From assembly GCA_020632885.1 (NCBI GenBank), contig JACKEQ010000004.1, positions 465,277 through 529,276 of the forward strand: DNA of 64,000 nucleotides, written 5' to 3'. This stretch comes from Alphaproteobacteria bacterium. GTDB lineage: Bacteria > Myxococcota_A > UBA796 > GCA-2862545. The translations under genes were made by a program, and so were the position numbers. Below the pieces are notes generated by a model, which was given only the letters and a program-made list of their open reading frames with translations, did not search any database and was not told the DNA's origin. Of the stretch, positions 8,060-16,585 are shown one piece after another. Numbering within the stretch: the first letter of the stretch is position 1; each line of letters opens with the position of its first letter.

Positions 8060-9400
8060 TCAGTGCCAGACGTCCTGCTTGCCCTGCGGGAAGAGCTCGA
8101 CCACGTTGTCGGCGAGCTTCCGCGGCGGGATGAGCAGCGCCAGCACCACGCCCGCCACGTGGGCATGCCAGCCCCAGGTCACGAGGTGCGTGAGGGCCAG
8201 AGCCGCCTCACCCAGCACCACGAAGACGGCCAGCTGACGCGGCAGGATCGGCAGGCCCGGGAACACCGGCTCCGCCTTCGCGAAGCGCGCCCACGCCACG
8301 AGCAGCGCCGTGGACCCCGCCCCCGCGCCGTACACCGGCAGCATCGGGACCCCGAGGGGACCCGCCAGGAACAGCGCCGTCAGGCTGCCGAGCCACAGCG
8401 AGCCCACGTACAGCAGCACGAGCTTCCGGTCGTCCGCATAGGCGCGCGACACCGTGGGCCCGAACGCCCACAGGGCCACGAGGGCGTAGAGCAGCGGCGC
8501 CCAGTCCCACGGGCCGTGCACGATGGGGGCGGTCAGGAGCGACCACGGTGCGCCACCGGCCAGCACGCGCTCCGGAATCAGGACGACCTGCACGAGACCC
8601 GTCGCCCCCGCGCTCGCGGTGACGGCCACGAACGCCCCCACGATGGCACCGGCGAAGGCGGCCAGCACCGGAGGAAGCTCGAAGCCGGACGTGCCCGTGG
8701 ACGCGGGCGACAGCCGGCCCCGGGCCTGGAAGGTGCGGGCGAACGGGTGGTAGGCGAGCTGCTGCCCGTTCTGCCAGCCCAGGTAGACCATGAACAACAG
8801 CATGAGGAGCGACTGGATCGACCACGCGTACATCACGCCCAGCACGGCGAACCCGGTGCCCACCCACGCCGTGACGCCGTCCGCGCGGTTCTGGCTCATG
8901 TGGTAGCCGAGCTGGAGCTGGAGGATGCGCCCGCCGTCCATGGGCACGATGGGCAGCAGGTTGAACAGACCCCAGAAGAGGTTGGCGTACGCCATGTACC
9001 CCACGGCCAGGTGCACCAGGGAGGGCGCCGCCGCCGGCAGGATCTGGTCGAGCACCCAGAACGACAGGGCCAGCCCGAGGCTGACACCCGGCCCGGCCGC
9101 CACGATGCGGAGGTTCTTGCGACGATCGGAGATCGACGCCCGCTCGCACCATCCGCCGAAGCCGTGGATCACGATGGCCGGGCGCAGACCGTAGCTCTTC
9201 GCCATCAGCCCGTGGCCGAGCTCGTGGGCGAGCACGCTCACCGTGAAGCACACGAGCACCACCACGCCCGCCTGCAGCGAGCTGGAGCGCGCCGCCACCA
9301 TCAGGACGAGCAGGAGGAACCACGGCGAGAACCGCACCGGGATCCCGAAGACGGGACCGACGTTGAGCTCGTTGCCGAAGGACTGGCTTGGGACACTCAT
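8060..9400 (-). CDS. Site-2-type intramembrane metalloprotease fused to a degenerate rhomboid-like domain
   Basis: A 446-aa polytopic membrane protein. Residues 1-215 are an M50/S2P zinc protease: HELGH (59-63) supplies two His ligands and the general-base Glu, and PMDGGR (153-158) carries the third-ligand Asp. Residues 282-425 match a rhomboid core: WSLLTAPIVHGPWDW, LVALWAFGPTVSRAY, then GAGAGSTALL (358-367) and H414 in WHAHVAG. The catalytic Ser of GASG is Gly here and the TM2 Asn position is Tyr, so the rhomboid half looks inactive. ATG at 9400 begins MSVPSQSF. It is the last gene of an operon with the EEP phosphodiesterase and flavin reductase. Confidence 0.85.
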   Translation of the reverse strand: MSVPSQSFGNELNVGPVFGIPVRFSPWFLLLVLMVAARSSSLQAGVVVLVCFTVSVLAHELGHGLMAKSYGLRPAIVIHGFGGWCERASISDRRKNLRIVAAGPGVSLGLALSFWVLDQILPAAAPSLVHLAVGYMAYANLFWGLFNLLPIVPMDGGRILQLQLGYHMSQNRADGVTAWVGTGFAVLGVMYAWSIQSLLMLLFMVYLGWQNGQQLAYHPFARTFQARGRLSPASTGTSGFELPPVLAAFAGAIVGAFVAVTASAGATGLVQVVLIPERVLAGGAPWSLLTAPIVHGPWDWAPLLYALVALWAFGPTVSRAYADDRKLVLLYVGSLWLGSLTALFLAGPLGVPMLPVYGAGAGSTALLVAWARFAKAEPVFPGLPILPRQLAVFVVLGEAALALTHLVTWGWHAHVAGVVLALLIPPRKLADNVVELFPQGKQDVWH

Positions 9401-9410
9401 GCCGTACGAC

Positions 9411-10442
9411 CTAACGGGGAAGTGCGAGCGTCGACAGCACGGGACGATGGTCGCTGCACGATGCACCCAGGACGTCCGCACCCCGCACCGCGAAGTCCCG
9501 GCTCGCGTACACGAAGTCGATGCGCAGCGGCAGCCAGCCCCACACGTGCTTGGTGGCGCCGAACCCGATGCCGCCGCGCTCCCAGACGTCCTGCAGGTGG
9601 GCGCGCAGCTCGGCGTGGAGCCAGAAGTCGCGCGTGCTGTTGAAGTCGCCCGCCACCACGGTGGGATCGTGGAGGCGCTGGAGGGTCTCGACCACCGCGC
9701 GCGACTGGTTGGCCTGACGCGCCGCCACCTCCTCGGTGGCCGACGCCGGCGCGCCGAAGTGGTGAGGCGCCAGATGCACGGCGAGCACGTTGAACACGTG
9801 GGTCCCGCGGCGCACCTCGGCGGCCAGGTAGCTCCAGTCCTCCCGGTCCACGAAGCGACGTCCGCTGCCCGAGGCCCGCCAGCCCTGCCGCCCGCACACC
9901 GCGAGCCCACCCCGCCCGGGGCCCCCACCCGACCGGTACGTCGTGTGCACGCACTCGAGCCCGAGGCTCCCGAGCGCCTCGAGGTTCGCCCGGCTCACCT
10001 CCATGAGCGCGACCACGTCGGGCTCGGCGCGCGCGATGGTGGCCGCCACACACGCGGGCGCCTCCGCCTCCCCGGGCCCCCAGAGACGCTGGACGTTCCA
10101 CGAGAGCACCCGGACCGTGTCGCCGCCCTCGGGCGCCCTCCACGCGGCCAGGCCGGGCCCCCAGAGCACGAGGGCCCCGAGCAGCGAGGCCGCCAGGGCT
10201 GCGGGCAGCGAGCGCCGGTCCGGCACGGCGGACCACAGGGCGAACACCATCCCCGCGTGAGCCAGCCAGAGGTAGGGCAGCGCGAACAGCAGGCCCGTGA
10301 GCAGGTTTCCGGGCGCCCGGTCGAGCCGCCCGAGCCCCACGAGCACGGCCAGACCGACCAGACCCACCCATGCACCCGCGGCGAGCCAGCTGCCCGCCCG
10401 CCCACCCCGGAGGGGCTCAGTCGGTGACGGTTCGGTAGGCAC
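9411..10442 (-). CDS. Membrane-anchored endonuclease/exonuclease/phosphatase-family protein
   Basis: A 343-aa protein. About 100 N-terminal residues form three hydrophobic segments, followed by an EEP catalytic domain that cleaves phosphoester bonds. Visible motifs are VLSWNVQ, VALMEVS (catalytic Glu), AVHLAP, VVAGDFNST and the terminal SDHRPV. Similar TM-EEP proteins are common in bacteria, but the substrate (phospholipid, nucleotide or nucleic acid) cannot be read from sequence. The GTG start lies inside the preceding flavin reductase gene (26-base overlap) without a clear ribosome site, which suggests coupling. The exact start is uncertain. Confidence 0.82.
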   Translation of the reverse strand: MPTEPSPTEPLRGGRAGSWLAAGAWVGLVGLAVLVGLGRLDRAPGNLLTGLLFALPYLWLAHAGMVFALWSAVPDRRSLPAALAASLLGALVLWGPGLAAWRAPEGGDTVRVLSWNVQRLWGPGEAEAPACVAATIARAEPDVVALMEVSRANLEALGSLGLECVHTTYRSGGGPGRGGLAVCGRQGWRASGSGRRFVDREDWSYLAAEVRRGTHVFNVLAVHLAPHHFGAPASATEEVAARQANQSRAVVETLQRLHDPTVVAGDFNSTRDFWLHAELRAHLQDVWERGGIGFGATKHVWGWLPLRIDFVYASRDFAVRGADVLGASCSDHRPVLSTLALPR

Positions 10443-10899
10443 GCTTGTAGTACAGCAGCGGCTGCCCCTCGCCGGCGTAGGTCTCGACCACCCGACCGAT
10501 CACGATGGTGTGGTCGCCCGCGGGCACGGCGCTGTGGAGCTCGCAGGCCAGCCACGCCATGGCGCCGTGCACCACGGGCTGGCCCATCTGCGTGTAGTCG
10601 CCCTCGATCTCCACGAAGCCCGTCGTGGGCTCGCGTCCCGGGCGCGCGAAGTAGTTGGAGGCCGACTCCTGCCCGAGGTGCAGGATGCTCACCGCGAAGC
10701 CGCCGCTGTCCTCCACCATGCCCGGGAAGCGATTGCGGTTGTCGATGCACACGAGGATCAGCGGGGGATCGAGGGAGAGGCTCGAGAAGCTCGACACGGT
10801 GAGGCCGTACATCAGGCCGTCCGCGCTCTTCGTGGTCACGACGCACACACCGGAGGCCCAGCACGCCAACGCGTCCTTGAATCCCTGCTCCAGCGACAT
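10417..10899 (-). CDS. Flavin reductase-like domain protein (HpaC type)
   Basis: Short-chain NAD(P)H:flavin oxidoreductase fold that binds FMN, 160 aa. Typical blocks are the FKDALACWASGVCVVTT start, GLTVSSFSSLSLDPPLILVCI, SGGFAVSIL, and late GDHTIVIGRVVE followed by PLLYYKRAYRTV. Such proteins supply reduced flavin to two-component monooxygenases or act as a flavin-dependent reductase; no monooxygenase partner is seen nearby. ATG at 10899 is preceded by GGAGG. It is first in a minus operon with the EEP protein and the protease. A 20-base palindrome separates it from the divergent cytochrome gene. Confidence 0.87.
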   Translation of the reverse strand: MSLEQGFKDALACWASGVCVVTTKSADGLMYGLTVSSFSSLSLDPPLILVCIDNRNRFPGMVEDSGGFAVSILHLGQESASNYFARPGREPTTGFVEIEGDYTQMGQPVVHGAMAWLACELHSAVPAGDHTIVIGRVVETYAGEGQPLLYYKRAYRTVTD

Positions 10900-10921
10900 C
10901 CACCCTCCAGAGGCAGGGGAA

Positions 10922-10941
10922 TACCACGACGCGTCGTGGTA
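10922..10941. promoter_or_regulatory. Perfect 20-bp palindrome, candidate operator between divergent operons
   Basis: TACCACGACG is followed directly by its reverse complement CGTCGTGGTA. It sits between the flavin reductase (start 10899) and the cytochrome lipoprotein (start 10952). The right end overlaps the -10-like TAGGCT (10940-10945) placed six bases before the ATG at 10952; the left end gives TATTCC for the minus strand. A dimeric repressor here would block both promoters. No regulator gene lies alongside. Confidence 0.6.
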
Positions 10942-10951
10942 GGCTGGCCGC

Positions 10952-12703
10952 ATGTCGCGCAGGGTCTCTGTTCTGGCTCTCCTCTACGTCCTGGCGTGCA
11001 CCGGCGATCCGCCCGTGCCCACGGCCACCGACGTCCCCACGGACCCTCCCACGCCCACGGACACGTCTCCACCTCCGGAGCCCACGCTGCCGCCGCCGGA
11101 CCCGCGGGAGGCGCTCCAGCTCCCGGCCATCCTGCCCGGGGAGACGAGCCACTTCGCGACCTCCCACTCCTGCGCGGGCTGCCACAGCAACCACCCGTCC
11201 AGCACGGCCATGCGGGACGACTCCGGCGCGCCCGTGTCCGCGTTCGACCTCTGGCAGAGCTCCATGATGGCCAACGCCGGGCGCGACCCCATCTGGCGCG
11301 CCGTGGTCAGCGCCGAGATCGCCGCGACGCCCGGTGCCGCCGAGATCATCGGGAAGCGGTGCATGGCCTGCCACGCCCCGATGGCCTACAGCCAGACCGT
11401 GCTCGAGGGCACAGAGTCCCCCGGCGTCGAGACCCTGATGGCCGGGACCAACACGAGCCAGCTGGCCCTCGATGGCGTGAGCTGCGCCCTGTGCCACCAG
11501 ATCGAGCCCACGGGGCTCGGCTCCGAGTCGTCGTGGAAGGGCAACTACACCGTGCTGGGCGACCGCCAGATCTACGGGCCGCACCCGAACCCGGTGGGCA
11601 CCGCGATGGAGGCGGCGGGCTGGTCCCCCAGCTTCAGCTCGCACATCAACCAGGCCGGCCTCTGCGCGACGTGCCACACGCTCATCACCGACGCGCTGGA
11701 CCCGGACGGCACGCCGAACGGGGGCTCCGTCGTCGAGCAGGCTCCGCTCCTGGAGATGCTGAACTCGCTGTACGCGAGCTCGGACTGTCAGAGCTGCCAC
11801 CTCCCCTCGCGCACCGACCAGGAAGCCACCATCGCCACGCCGATCGCGCGCAACGCGGACGGCACGGACGACCCGTCGCTCCCGGACCGGGCGATCGGCC
11901 GGCACGTCTTCGTGGGCGGCAACACCCTCGTGCCCGCCCTGCTTCGCGACAACCCCGACATCTTCAACCCGGCTGCGCCCGCCGCGGCCTTCGACGCCAC
12001 CATCGCGGCCGCGCGGGCCCAGCTCTCCTGGCGCACGGCGAACCTCACCCTCCAGGACAGCGCGCTCTCGGGCTCCTCGCTCACCTTCGACACGCAGATC
12101 ATCACGTCGGTCGGGCACAAGTTCCCCACGGGCATCCCGCTCCGGCGGGCGTGGCTGCGCGTTCAGGTCACCGACGCCGATGGCGCCACGGTGTTCCTGT
12201 CGGGCGACTTCGACGGCACGGGGCGCATCCTGGTGAACGGCCAGGTGGCGCCCTTCGAGGGCCAGGGCGGACCCATCCCGCCGCACCACGCGAGCATCAC
12301 GGACGACGATCAGGTCCAGATCTACGAGGCCGTGCTCGCCGACCTCGCCGGCAACCCGACCTACCGTCTCCTCCGCGGCGCCGGCTACGTCAAGGACAAC
12401 CGCCTCCTGCCCGAGGGGTGGAACCCCAACGGCGTGAACATCCCGCGGGTCGGGCCCATCGGCACGGACGGCGACCCCGACTACGCGTCCGGCGGCGACA
12501 CGGTCCAGTGGATGGTCGACACGACGGGATTCACGGCCCCCTTCCACATCGACGCCCGCCTCTACTACCAGAGCCTCGCACACCGGTTCGGCGAGGAGAT
12601 CTTCGTGGCGAACACACCCGAGACCGAAGGCCTGCGCGCCGTGCTCGAGACCGCGGACCGCCGGCCGGACCTCGTGGGCTACGCCACCCTCACGGTGAAC
12701 TGA
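10952..12703 (+). CDS. Pentahaem cytochrome c-type lipoprotein
   Basis: A 583-aa exported lipoprotein (signal ending VLACTGD, then a Pro/Thr linker). Five CXXCH haem-c sites are seen in order: CAGCH, CMACH, CALCH, CATCH and CQSCH, all in the first half. The second half is a beta-rich domain with the conserved GHKFPTGIPLRRAWL found in some multihaem cytochromes. It likely moves electrons in the periplasm. TAGGCT six bases before the ATG suggests a leaderless transcript. No cytochrome partner or oxidase gene lies next to it. The redox partner is unknown. Confidence 0.87.
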   Translation: MSRRVSVLALLYVLACTGDPPVPTATDVPTDPPTPTDTSPPPEPTLPPPDPREALQLPAILPGETSHFATSHSCAGCHSNHPSSTAMRDDSGAPVSAFDLWQSSMMANAGRDPIWRAVVSAEIAATPGAAEIIGKRCMACHAPMAYSQTVLEGTESPGVETLMAGTNTSQLALDGVSCALCHQIEPTGLGSESSWKGNYTVLGDRQIYGPHPNPVGTAMEAAGWSPSFSSHINQAGLCATCHTLITDALDPDGTPNGGSVVEQAPLLEMLNSLYASSDCQSCHLPSRTDQEATIATPIARNADGTDDPSLPDRAIGRHVFVGGNTLVPALLRDNPDIFNPAAPAAAFDATIAAARAQLSWRTANLTLQDSALSGSSLTFDTQIITSVGHKFPTGIPLRRAWLRVQVTDADGATVFLSGDFDGTGRILVNGQVAPFEGQGGPIPPHHASITDDDQVQIYEAVLADLAGNPTYRLLRGAGYVKDNRLLPEGWNPNGVNIPRVGPIGTDGDPDYASGGDTVQWMVDTTGFTAPFHIDARLYYQSLAHRFGEEIFVANTPETEGLRAVLETADRRPDLVGYATLTVN

Positions 12704-12745
12704 GCATCCGAGCTGATTGCTCCGGCCGCGAAGGCGGCCTGCGCG

Positions 12746-12762
12746 GCCCGCTTCACGCGGGC
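12746..12762. terminator. GC hairpin between convergent genes
   Basis: GCCCGC (12746-12751) pairs with GCGGGC (12757-12762) around TTCAC, in the 94-base space between the cytochrome stop and the convergent Cys-rich gene. No T-run follows. It could end both messages, but the arm is only six bases. Confidence 0.35.
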
Positions 12763-12797
12763 GTTGCCTCCTCTCGACGCTCACCACGTGTCGACCG

Positions 12798-13823
12798 TCA
12801 ACCGGAACTGAGCACCCGATCCAGGGTGTCGGGGTCGAGGTCGTCGCCCTCGAAGCCCCAGGTCGCATCGGGGTCCGACTTGCGGCGCACGACCCCGTGC
12901 CGCCAGAGGAGCTCCACCCAGCCCGCCTGCACCGAGGGATCCGCGGCCACGGCGCGCTCCAGGGCCTCCCGCCAGGGACGCTCGCCGTCCAGCTCCGCGA
13001 GGAGCACGAACACCGATCGCGGCAGCACCACGGGGTTCCACGGCGAGTAGCCGACCAGCTCGACCCCGTCCGGGTGCTCGCGGACCTCCGCGACCTGCGG
13101 GGCCACCACGTCCGGCACCTCACCGTGCAGAGCACCGTGGACCTCGCGGACACGCGCCCGGAGCGACAGGAGCTCGGGGTCTTCGAGGGCGAGGAGGTCC
13201 TCGGCCTCCAGCCGGTCCACCAGCTCGGCGCACGCGAGGTAGTAGCCGGCCCAGACCTCGACCGGCGCGTCCGGGTCGGGCGCCCCGAGCCTCGCTTCGC
13301 ACAACCGCGCCAGCGCGTCCTCCACGGCGTGCATCAGACCGCGCACCACCACCCAGAGCCGGTGCCCCGGCAGGCCATCGTCGTGCTTGCAGTGCCAGGT
13401 GCGGCACACCGCGTTCCGGTCGCGCCAGATGCTGCACGAGAGGGGCCCTTCGACCCAGTACGGGCAGCGCCAGCTCACCCGCCGACCGAAGGCCACCTCG
13501 CGGTCGCGACGGTACTCCCGCTGCCAGGCGCGGGGCGCGCGGACCCCCCAACCCGTGCGGCCGTCGGGGTCCTCCAGGCGTGCCAGGACCCTCTCCGAGC
13601 CGGTGTCCGCCCGACGCAGCGCGCGACCCACCAGGAAGCCCGGAAGCGACGGGTGGTACGTGCAGCAGCGCACCGCGGGGTCGAACGGCGCGCCCGCCAT
13701 GGGACAAGACGCGCAGGACGACGCGCGCTCCTCCGGCAGCTCGAGCGCTGCGAGCTCCGGCGCCAACCACGTGATCGGCAGGGGCAGGTGGCGGATCGAT
13801 CCGTTCTGGCCCCCGCCCGACAC
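12798..13823 (-). CDS. Cys-rich hypothetical protein
   Basis: A 341-aa cytoplasmic-looking protein of unrecognised function. Eight Cys cluster in the N-terminal half: CASC (37-40), CC followed by TYHPSLPGFLVG (53-54), CPYW (120), then C130, C140 and C145 in SCSIWRDRNAVCRTWHC. This spacing suggests metal or Fe-S binding, in the manner of YkgJ-like proteins, but that is inference. The second half is acidic and helical. The GTG start follows the stop of the upstream zinc-finger protein by one base, so the two form an operon and may work together. Confidence 0.65.
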   Translation of the reverse strand: MSGGGQNGSIRHLPLPITWLAPELAALELPEERASSCASCPMAGAPFDPAVRCCTYHPSLPGFLVGRALRRADTGSERVLARLEDPDGRTGWGVRAPRAWQREYRRDREVAFGRRVSWRCPYWVEGPLSCSIWRDRNAVCRTWHCKHDDGLPGHRLWVVVRGLMHAVEDALARLCEARLGAPDPDAPVEVWAGYYLACAELVDRLEAEDLLALEDPELLSLRARVREVHGALHGEVPDVVAPQVAEVREHPDGVELVGYSPWNPVVLPRSVFVLLAELDGERPWREALERAVAADPSVQAGWVELLWRHGVVRRKSDPDATWGFEGDDLDPDTLDRVLSSG

Positions 13824-13824
13824 C

Positions 13825-14712
13825 TCAGGTCTTCTTGCGCATCTTGTGGCGCCAGCGCGCGTTCTTGTTCGAACACTCGCGCGAGCAGTACTTGCTCTTC
13901 TTGCGCCGCGCCTTCTCGCAGGGCGGCCAGACGCAGAGGTCCGGGGACTTGCGGTCCGGCGGCACGGCGTCCGGGAAGTGCTCGAAGAACGAGCCCGCCA
14001 GGAAGTACGCCATGAACTCCGCGTGCGGGTGCTCGGGGTCGACCTCGATGTCGTCGGGGTCGAGGGGGACCGGAGAAGGCGTGGGTGGGCTGGCCACCGC
14101 CGACGGCGCGGGAGCCGCGACGGGCGCGACGGGCGCGGGGCGTGGGGCGGCAGCAGCGGGAGCCGACACGGGCTCCACCTTGCGCACGGGCTCCTGGGGG
14201 CGCTCGTCCTCGCGCGGCTTGGACCCGGGGGCCTCGGGCACGGCGGTGAGCGCCGACAGGCGCGTGGTGCGCTTGGGCTTCGTGGGGCGCAGGAGCTGGC
14301 CCTCGGCCTCGACGATGGCGACCTTCTCGCGCCAGCGACGGTCCTCCTCCTCGCGGCGGGCGCGCTCGTCCTCCTCCTTCTGGCGGCGCTTCTCGGCGAG
14401 GTACTTCCGCCGGTACTCCATCGCCTTCCGGAGCTGCTCCTTGCGGCGCTCCTCCTCGTGGAGGCGCTCCTGCTCGGCCTCCGAGAGGGGCTCCTCCTCG
14501 ACGATGACGGGGCCGCCCTCCTGTTCCCAGATCACCTTCTGGCGGTCGTACTCCTCCTGGATCTGCTCCCCGAAGAGCTGCTTCCCGCACCGGCACGAGA
14601 ACACGAGCTCGAACGGCTGAGACTTGTGCACGTACGCGCGCTGGTCGCGCCGCACCGTGAAGCTGTACGACTTGCACTTCGGACAGGCCATCCGGAACTG
14701 CGTGTCTTGCAT
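13825..14712 (-). CDS. Zinc-finger/coiled-coil protein
   Basis: A 295-aa protein. An N-terminal ribbon (C10-X2-C13, then CRC at 40-42) is followed by a long charged coiled coil (about residues 75-145, EEERRKEQLRK type), a Pro/Ala-rich linker (about 165-220) and a C-terminal second Cys cluster, CVWPPC ... YCSRECS, ending in a basic tail. The layout suggests a nucleic-acid- or ribosome-associated scaffold; the function is not known. GGAGG precedes ATG 14712, and TATAAG at 14743-14748 is a good -10. It is followed one base later by the Cys-rich gene. Confidence 0.7.
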   Translation of the reverse strand: MQDTQFRMACPKCKSYSFTVRRDQRAYVHKSQPFELVFSCRCGKQLFGEQIQEEYDRQKVIWEQEGGPVIVEEEPLSEAEQERLHEEERRKEQLRKAMEYRRKYLAEKRRQKEEDERARREEEDRRWREKVAIVEAEGQLLRPTKPKRTTRLSALTAVPEAPGSKPREDERPQEPVRKVEPVSAPAAAAPRPAPVAPVAAPAPSAVASPPTPSPVPLDPDDIEVDPEHPHAEFMAYFLAGSFFEHFPDAVPPDRKSPDLCVWPPCEKARRKKSKYCSRECSNKNARWRHKMRKKT

Positions 14713-14742
14713 CTGCGAGCCTCCCTCCGCCCGAGGCGCCTC

Positions 14743-14748
14743 CTTATA
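14743..14748 (-). promoter_or_regulatory. -10 element (TATAAG) of zinc-finger gene
   Basis: On the minus strand TATAAG, preceded by TG, lies 30 bases before the start at 14712, with a ribosome site between. A CTGACG hexamer about 15 bases upstream could be the -35. In this very GC-rich DNA such an AT block stands out. Confidence 0.45.
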
Positions 14749-14765
14749 CACCATCGCCGCTCCCG

Positions 14766-16505
14766 TCAGCCCCCCGACGGGCCGGGTTCCGACGGCCCGC
14801 GGGGTATCGGCTTCCAGATCGAGGAGGGACGGGCTGGCCAACCGGTCCGTGGACGGAGCGACCGACCCCCGCCTGTCGTCGGGCGCCAGGCCTCGGTGTA
14901 GGACTCGCGGAACCCGTGGCGCATGGGGGCGTCGCCCATCACGACGCACGACCACCGCTGCTCGTGCACGACCACGTCCACGTCCGCCGCGTACTCTGCG
15001 ATGGGGCCGCGCGGATGGTCGATGTCCCAGAGGCCCATGAGGTGCCACGCCGGTGTGTGGCCCGCCATGACCGCCATCCAGGGGTCGATGGGGGCGAGCA
15101 CCGGGGCGTCGCAGGCGCGCAGGGCCTCCACGAACTCCATGCCGGTCTCCACGTCCGCCGCGTCGGGGACGTACGTGGCGCGGTCGAACAGGTCCGCGTC
15201 CTCCGCGCGCAGCTGGACGAGGACCGGGACGAGCGTGAGCACCGCCACCAGCAGGCCCGGCCGCCAGGCGCGGAGCTTCCCGATGGCCACGGCGACCGCG
15301 ATGGCCAGCACGAGGTGGATCGGGATGTAGACGTTGAGGTAGCCGCCGTGGTGGGCGCGCATGACCCCACCGAGCACGAAGGCCACGAGCGCCACCCCCA
15401 TGCCGTAGGCCCACCGGCCCGGCACCCGGCGCTGGAGCGCGAAGCCCGCGAGACCCGCCAGACCCGCGCCGACCCCGGCTCCCTGGGCGACCCAGAACGT
15501 GCGGGCGCCGAAGTCCAGCCGGGGTGCGGTCCGGAACTGCGGCGTGGTGCCGAACAGCTCGTACACCGCGACGATCTCCTGACCCACCCCGAGCGAGAGC
15601 CAGCCGACCAGCACGGCCGCCGCCACCACGGCCACCCGGGCCGCCTGGGACCGCTGGAGCTTCGCCGTCCCGGCGACCATCGCGACCGTGGTGAACAGCA
15701 CGAGCCAGGGCAGGTCGCGACCCACCTCACCCATGGTGCCCGGGTACCAGCGCTCCATCACGAGTGGGTGGGCACCCGCGACGTCCACGACCCACACGAG
15801 GAACCACCCGCCCGACAGCAGCTCCATGAGGGCCACGTACGCCAGCGCGGGTCCAGCGCTCGCGATGCCGAACCGGAGGCCCTCCCGCCAGCCCCGGTCC
15901 GCCCAGATCCCGAGCGCCATGGGGATCCCGAACGCCGCGGCGTGCTGCTTCACCGTGAACGACGCCGCCAGGAGCAGCCCGGACGCCACGGTGGCGCGGC
16001 GGTCGCGCTCCAGCCCGAGCACCAGGGCCCACGCGAGCAGCCCGGTGGCGAGGCCGTCCGGACGCACGAGGTCCATGAACGCCCCGCTGTCCGCGTACGT
16101 CAGCAGGAAGAAGCAGGCCCCGAGCACCCCGCCGGCCCACGAGCGCCCGAGCCGGCCGCCCGCGTAGACCACCGCCAGCGCGGCCGCGAGGGAGCCCGCG
16201 ATGGACACCGAGCGCGCCAGGCCCGGCGAGACGTCTCCCGCCACCACGCCCAGCGCCGCCACCACCGCCGAGTACCCGGGGGGGTAGATGAACGGCATCC
16301 AGTCGGGCGAGGGGGCCGTGTACAGCGGGAGCCCGTGACGGAGGCGCCAGGCGTGCACGAGCATGCCGCCCTCCATCCACTCGAGGTCGAACGGGTAGGT
16401 CAGGCGTCCCCACCACGTCACCAGCACCTGGCTGGCGAGCCCGAGCGCCCAGAGGCACACCACGATGTCGAGCGCGGCGGTCGCGCGCCGCGAGACGGTC
16501 TCCAC
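14766..16505 (-). CDS. Polytopic membrane protein, GT-C glycosyltransferase-like
   Basis: A 579-aa protein with about ten hydrophobic segments. The first periplasmic loop reads PFDLEWMEGGMLVHAWRLRHGLPLY, with the acidic DLEWMEG typical of GT-C enzymes (PMT/ArnT/DUF2029 type) that transfer sugars from lipid-linked donors. A YPPGY motif and VRPDGLATGL follow. The C-terminal region is soluble. GTG at 16505 has GGAGG six bases upstream, and TTATCT lies further up as a possible -10. The last 40 residues are Arg/Pro/Ser-rich and low in pattern, so the true end may differ. Donor and acceptor are unknown. Confidence 0.7.
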   Translation of the reverse strand: METVSRRATAALDIVVCLWALGLASQVLVTWWGRLTYPFDLEWMEGGMLVHAWRLRHGLPLYTAPSPDWMPFIYPPGYSAVVAALGVVAGDVSPGLARSVSIAGSLAAALAVVYAGGRLGRSWAGGVLGACFFLLTYADSGAFMDLVRPDGLATGLLAWALVLGLERDRRATVASGLLLAASFTVKQHAAAFGIPMALGIWADRGWREGLRFGIASAGPALAYVALMELLSGGWFLVWVVDVAGAHPLVMERWYPGTMGEVGRDLPWLVLFTTVAMVAGTAKLQRSQAARVAVVAAAVLVGWLSLGVGQEIVAVYELFGTTPQFRTAPRLDFGARTFWVAQGAGVGAGLAGLAGFALQRRVPGRWAYGMGVALVAFVLGGVMRAHHGGYLNVYIPIHLVLAIAVAVAIGKLRAWRPGLLVAVLTLVPVLVQLRAEDADLFDRATYVPDAADVETGMEFVEALRACDAPVLAPIDPWMAVMAGHTPAWHLMGLWDIDHPRGPIAEYAADVDVVVHEQRWSCVVMGDAPMRHGFRESYTEAWRPTTGGGRSLRPRTGWPARPSSIWKPIPRGPSEPGPSGG

Positions 16506-16585
16506 TCCGTCGCCTCCGGGGTGCCCGAAGATAACGGGTGGATCCGGGGCCGTCTGCTGGGATACCCGCGGGCACGGAGGTCCCC

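Noticed and set aside
9995..13153. A 1052-codon minus-strand frame across the cytochrome lipoprotein
   Set aside because: The opposite strand carries a lipobox and five CXXCH sites; the minus frame shows only biased composition and fragments of neighbours in other frames.
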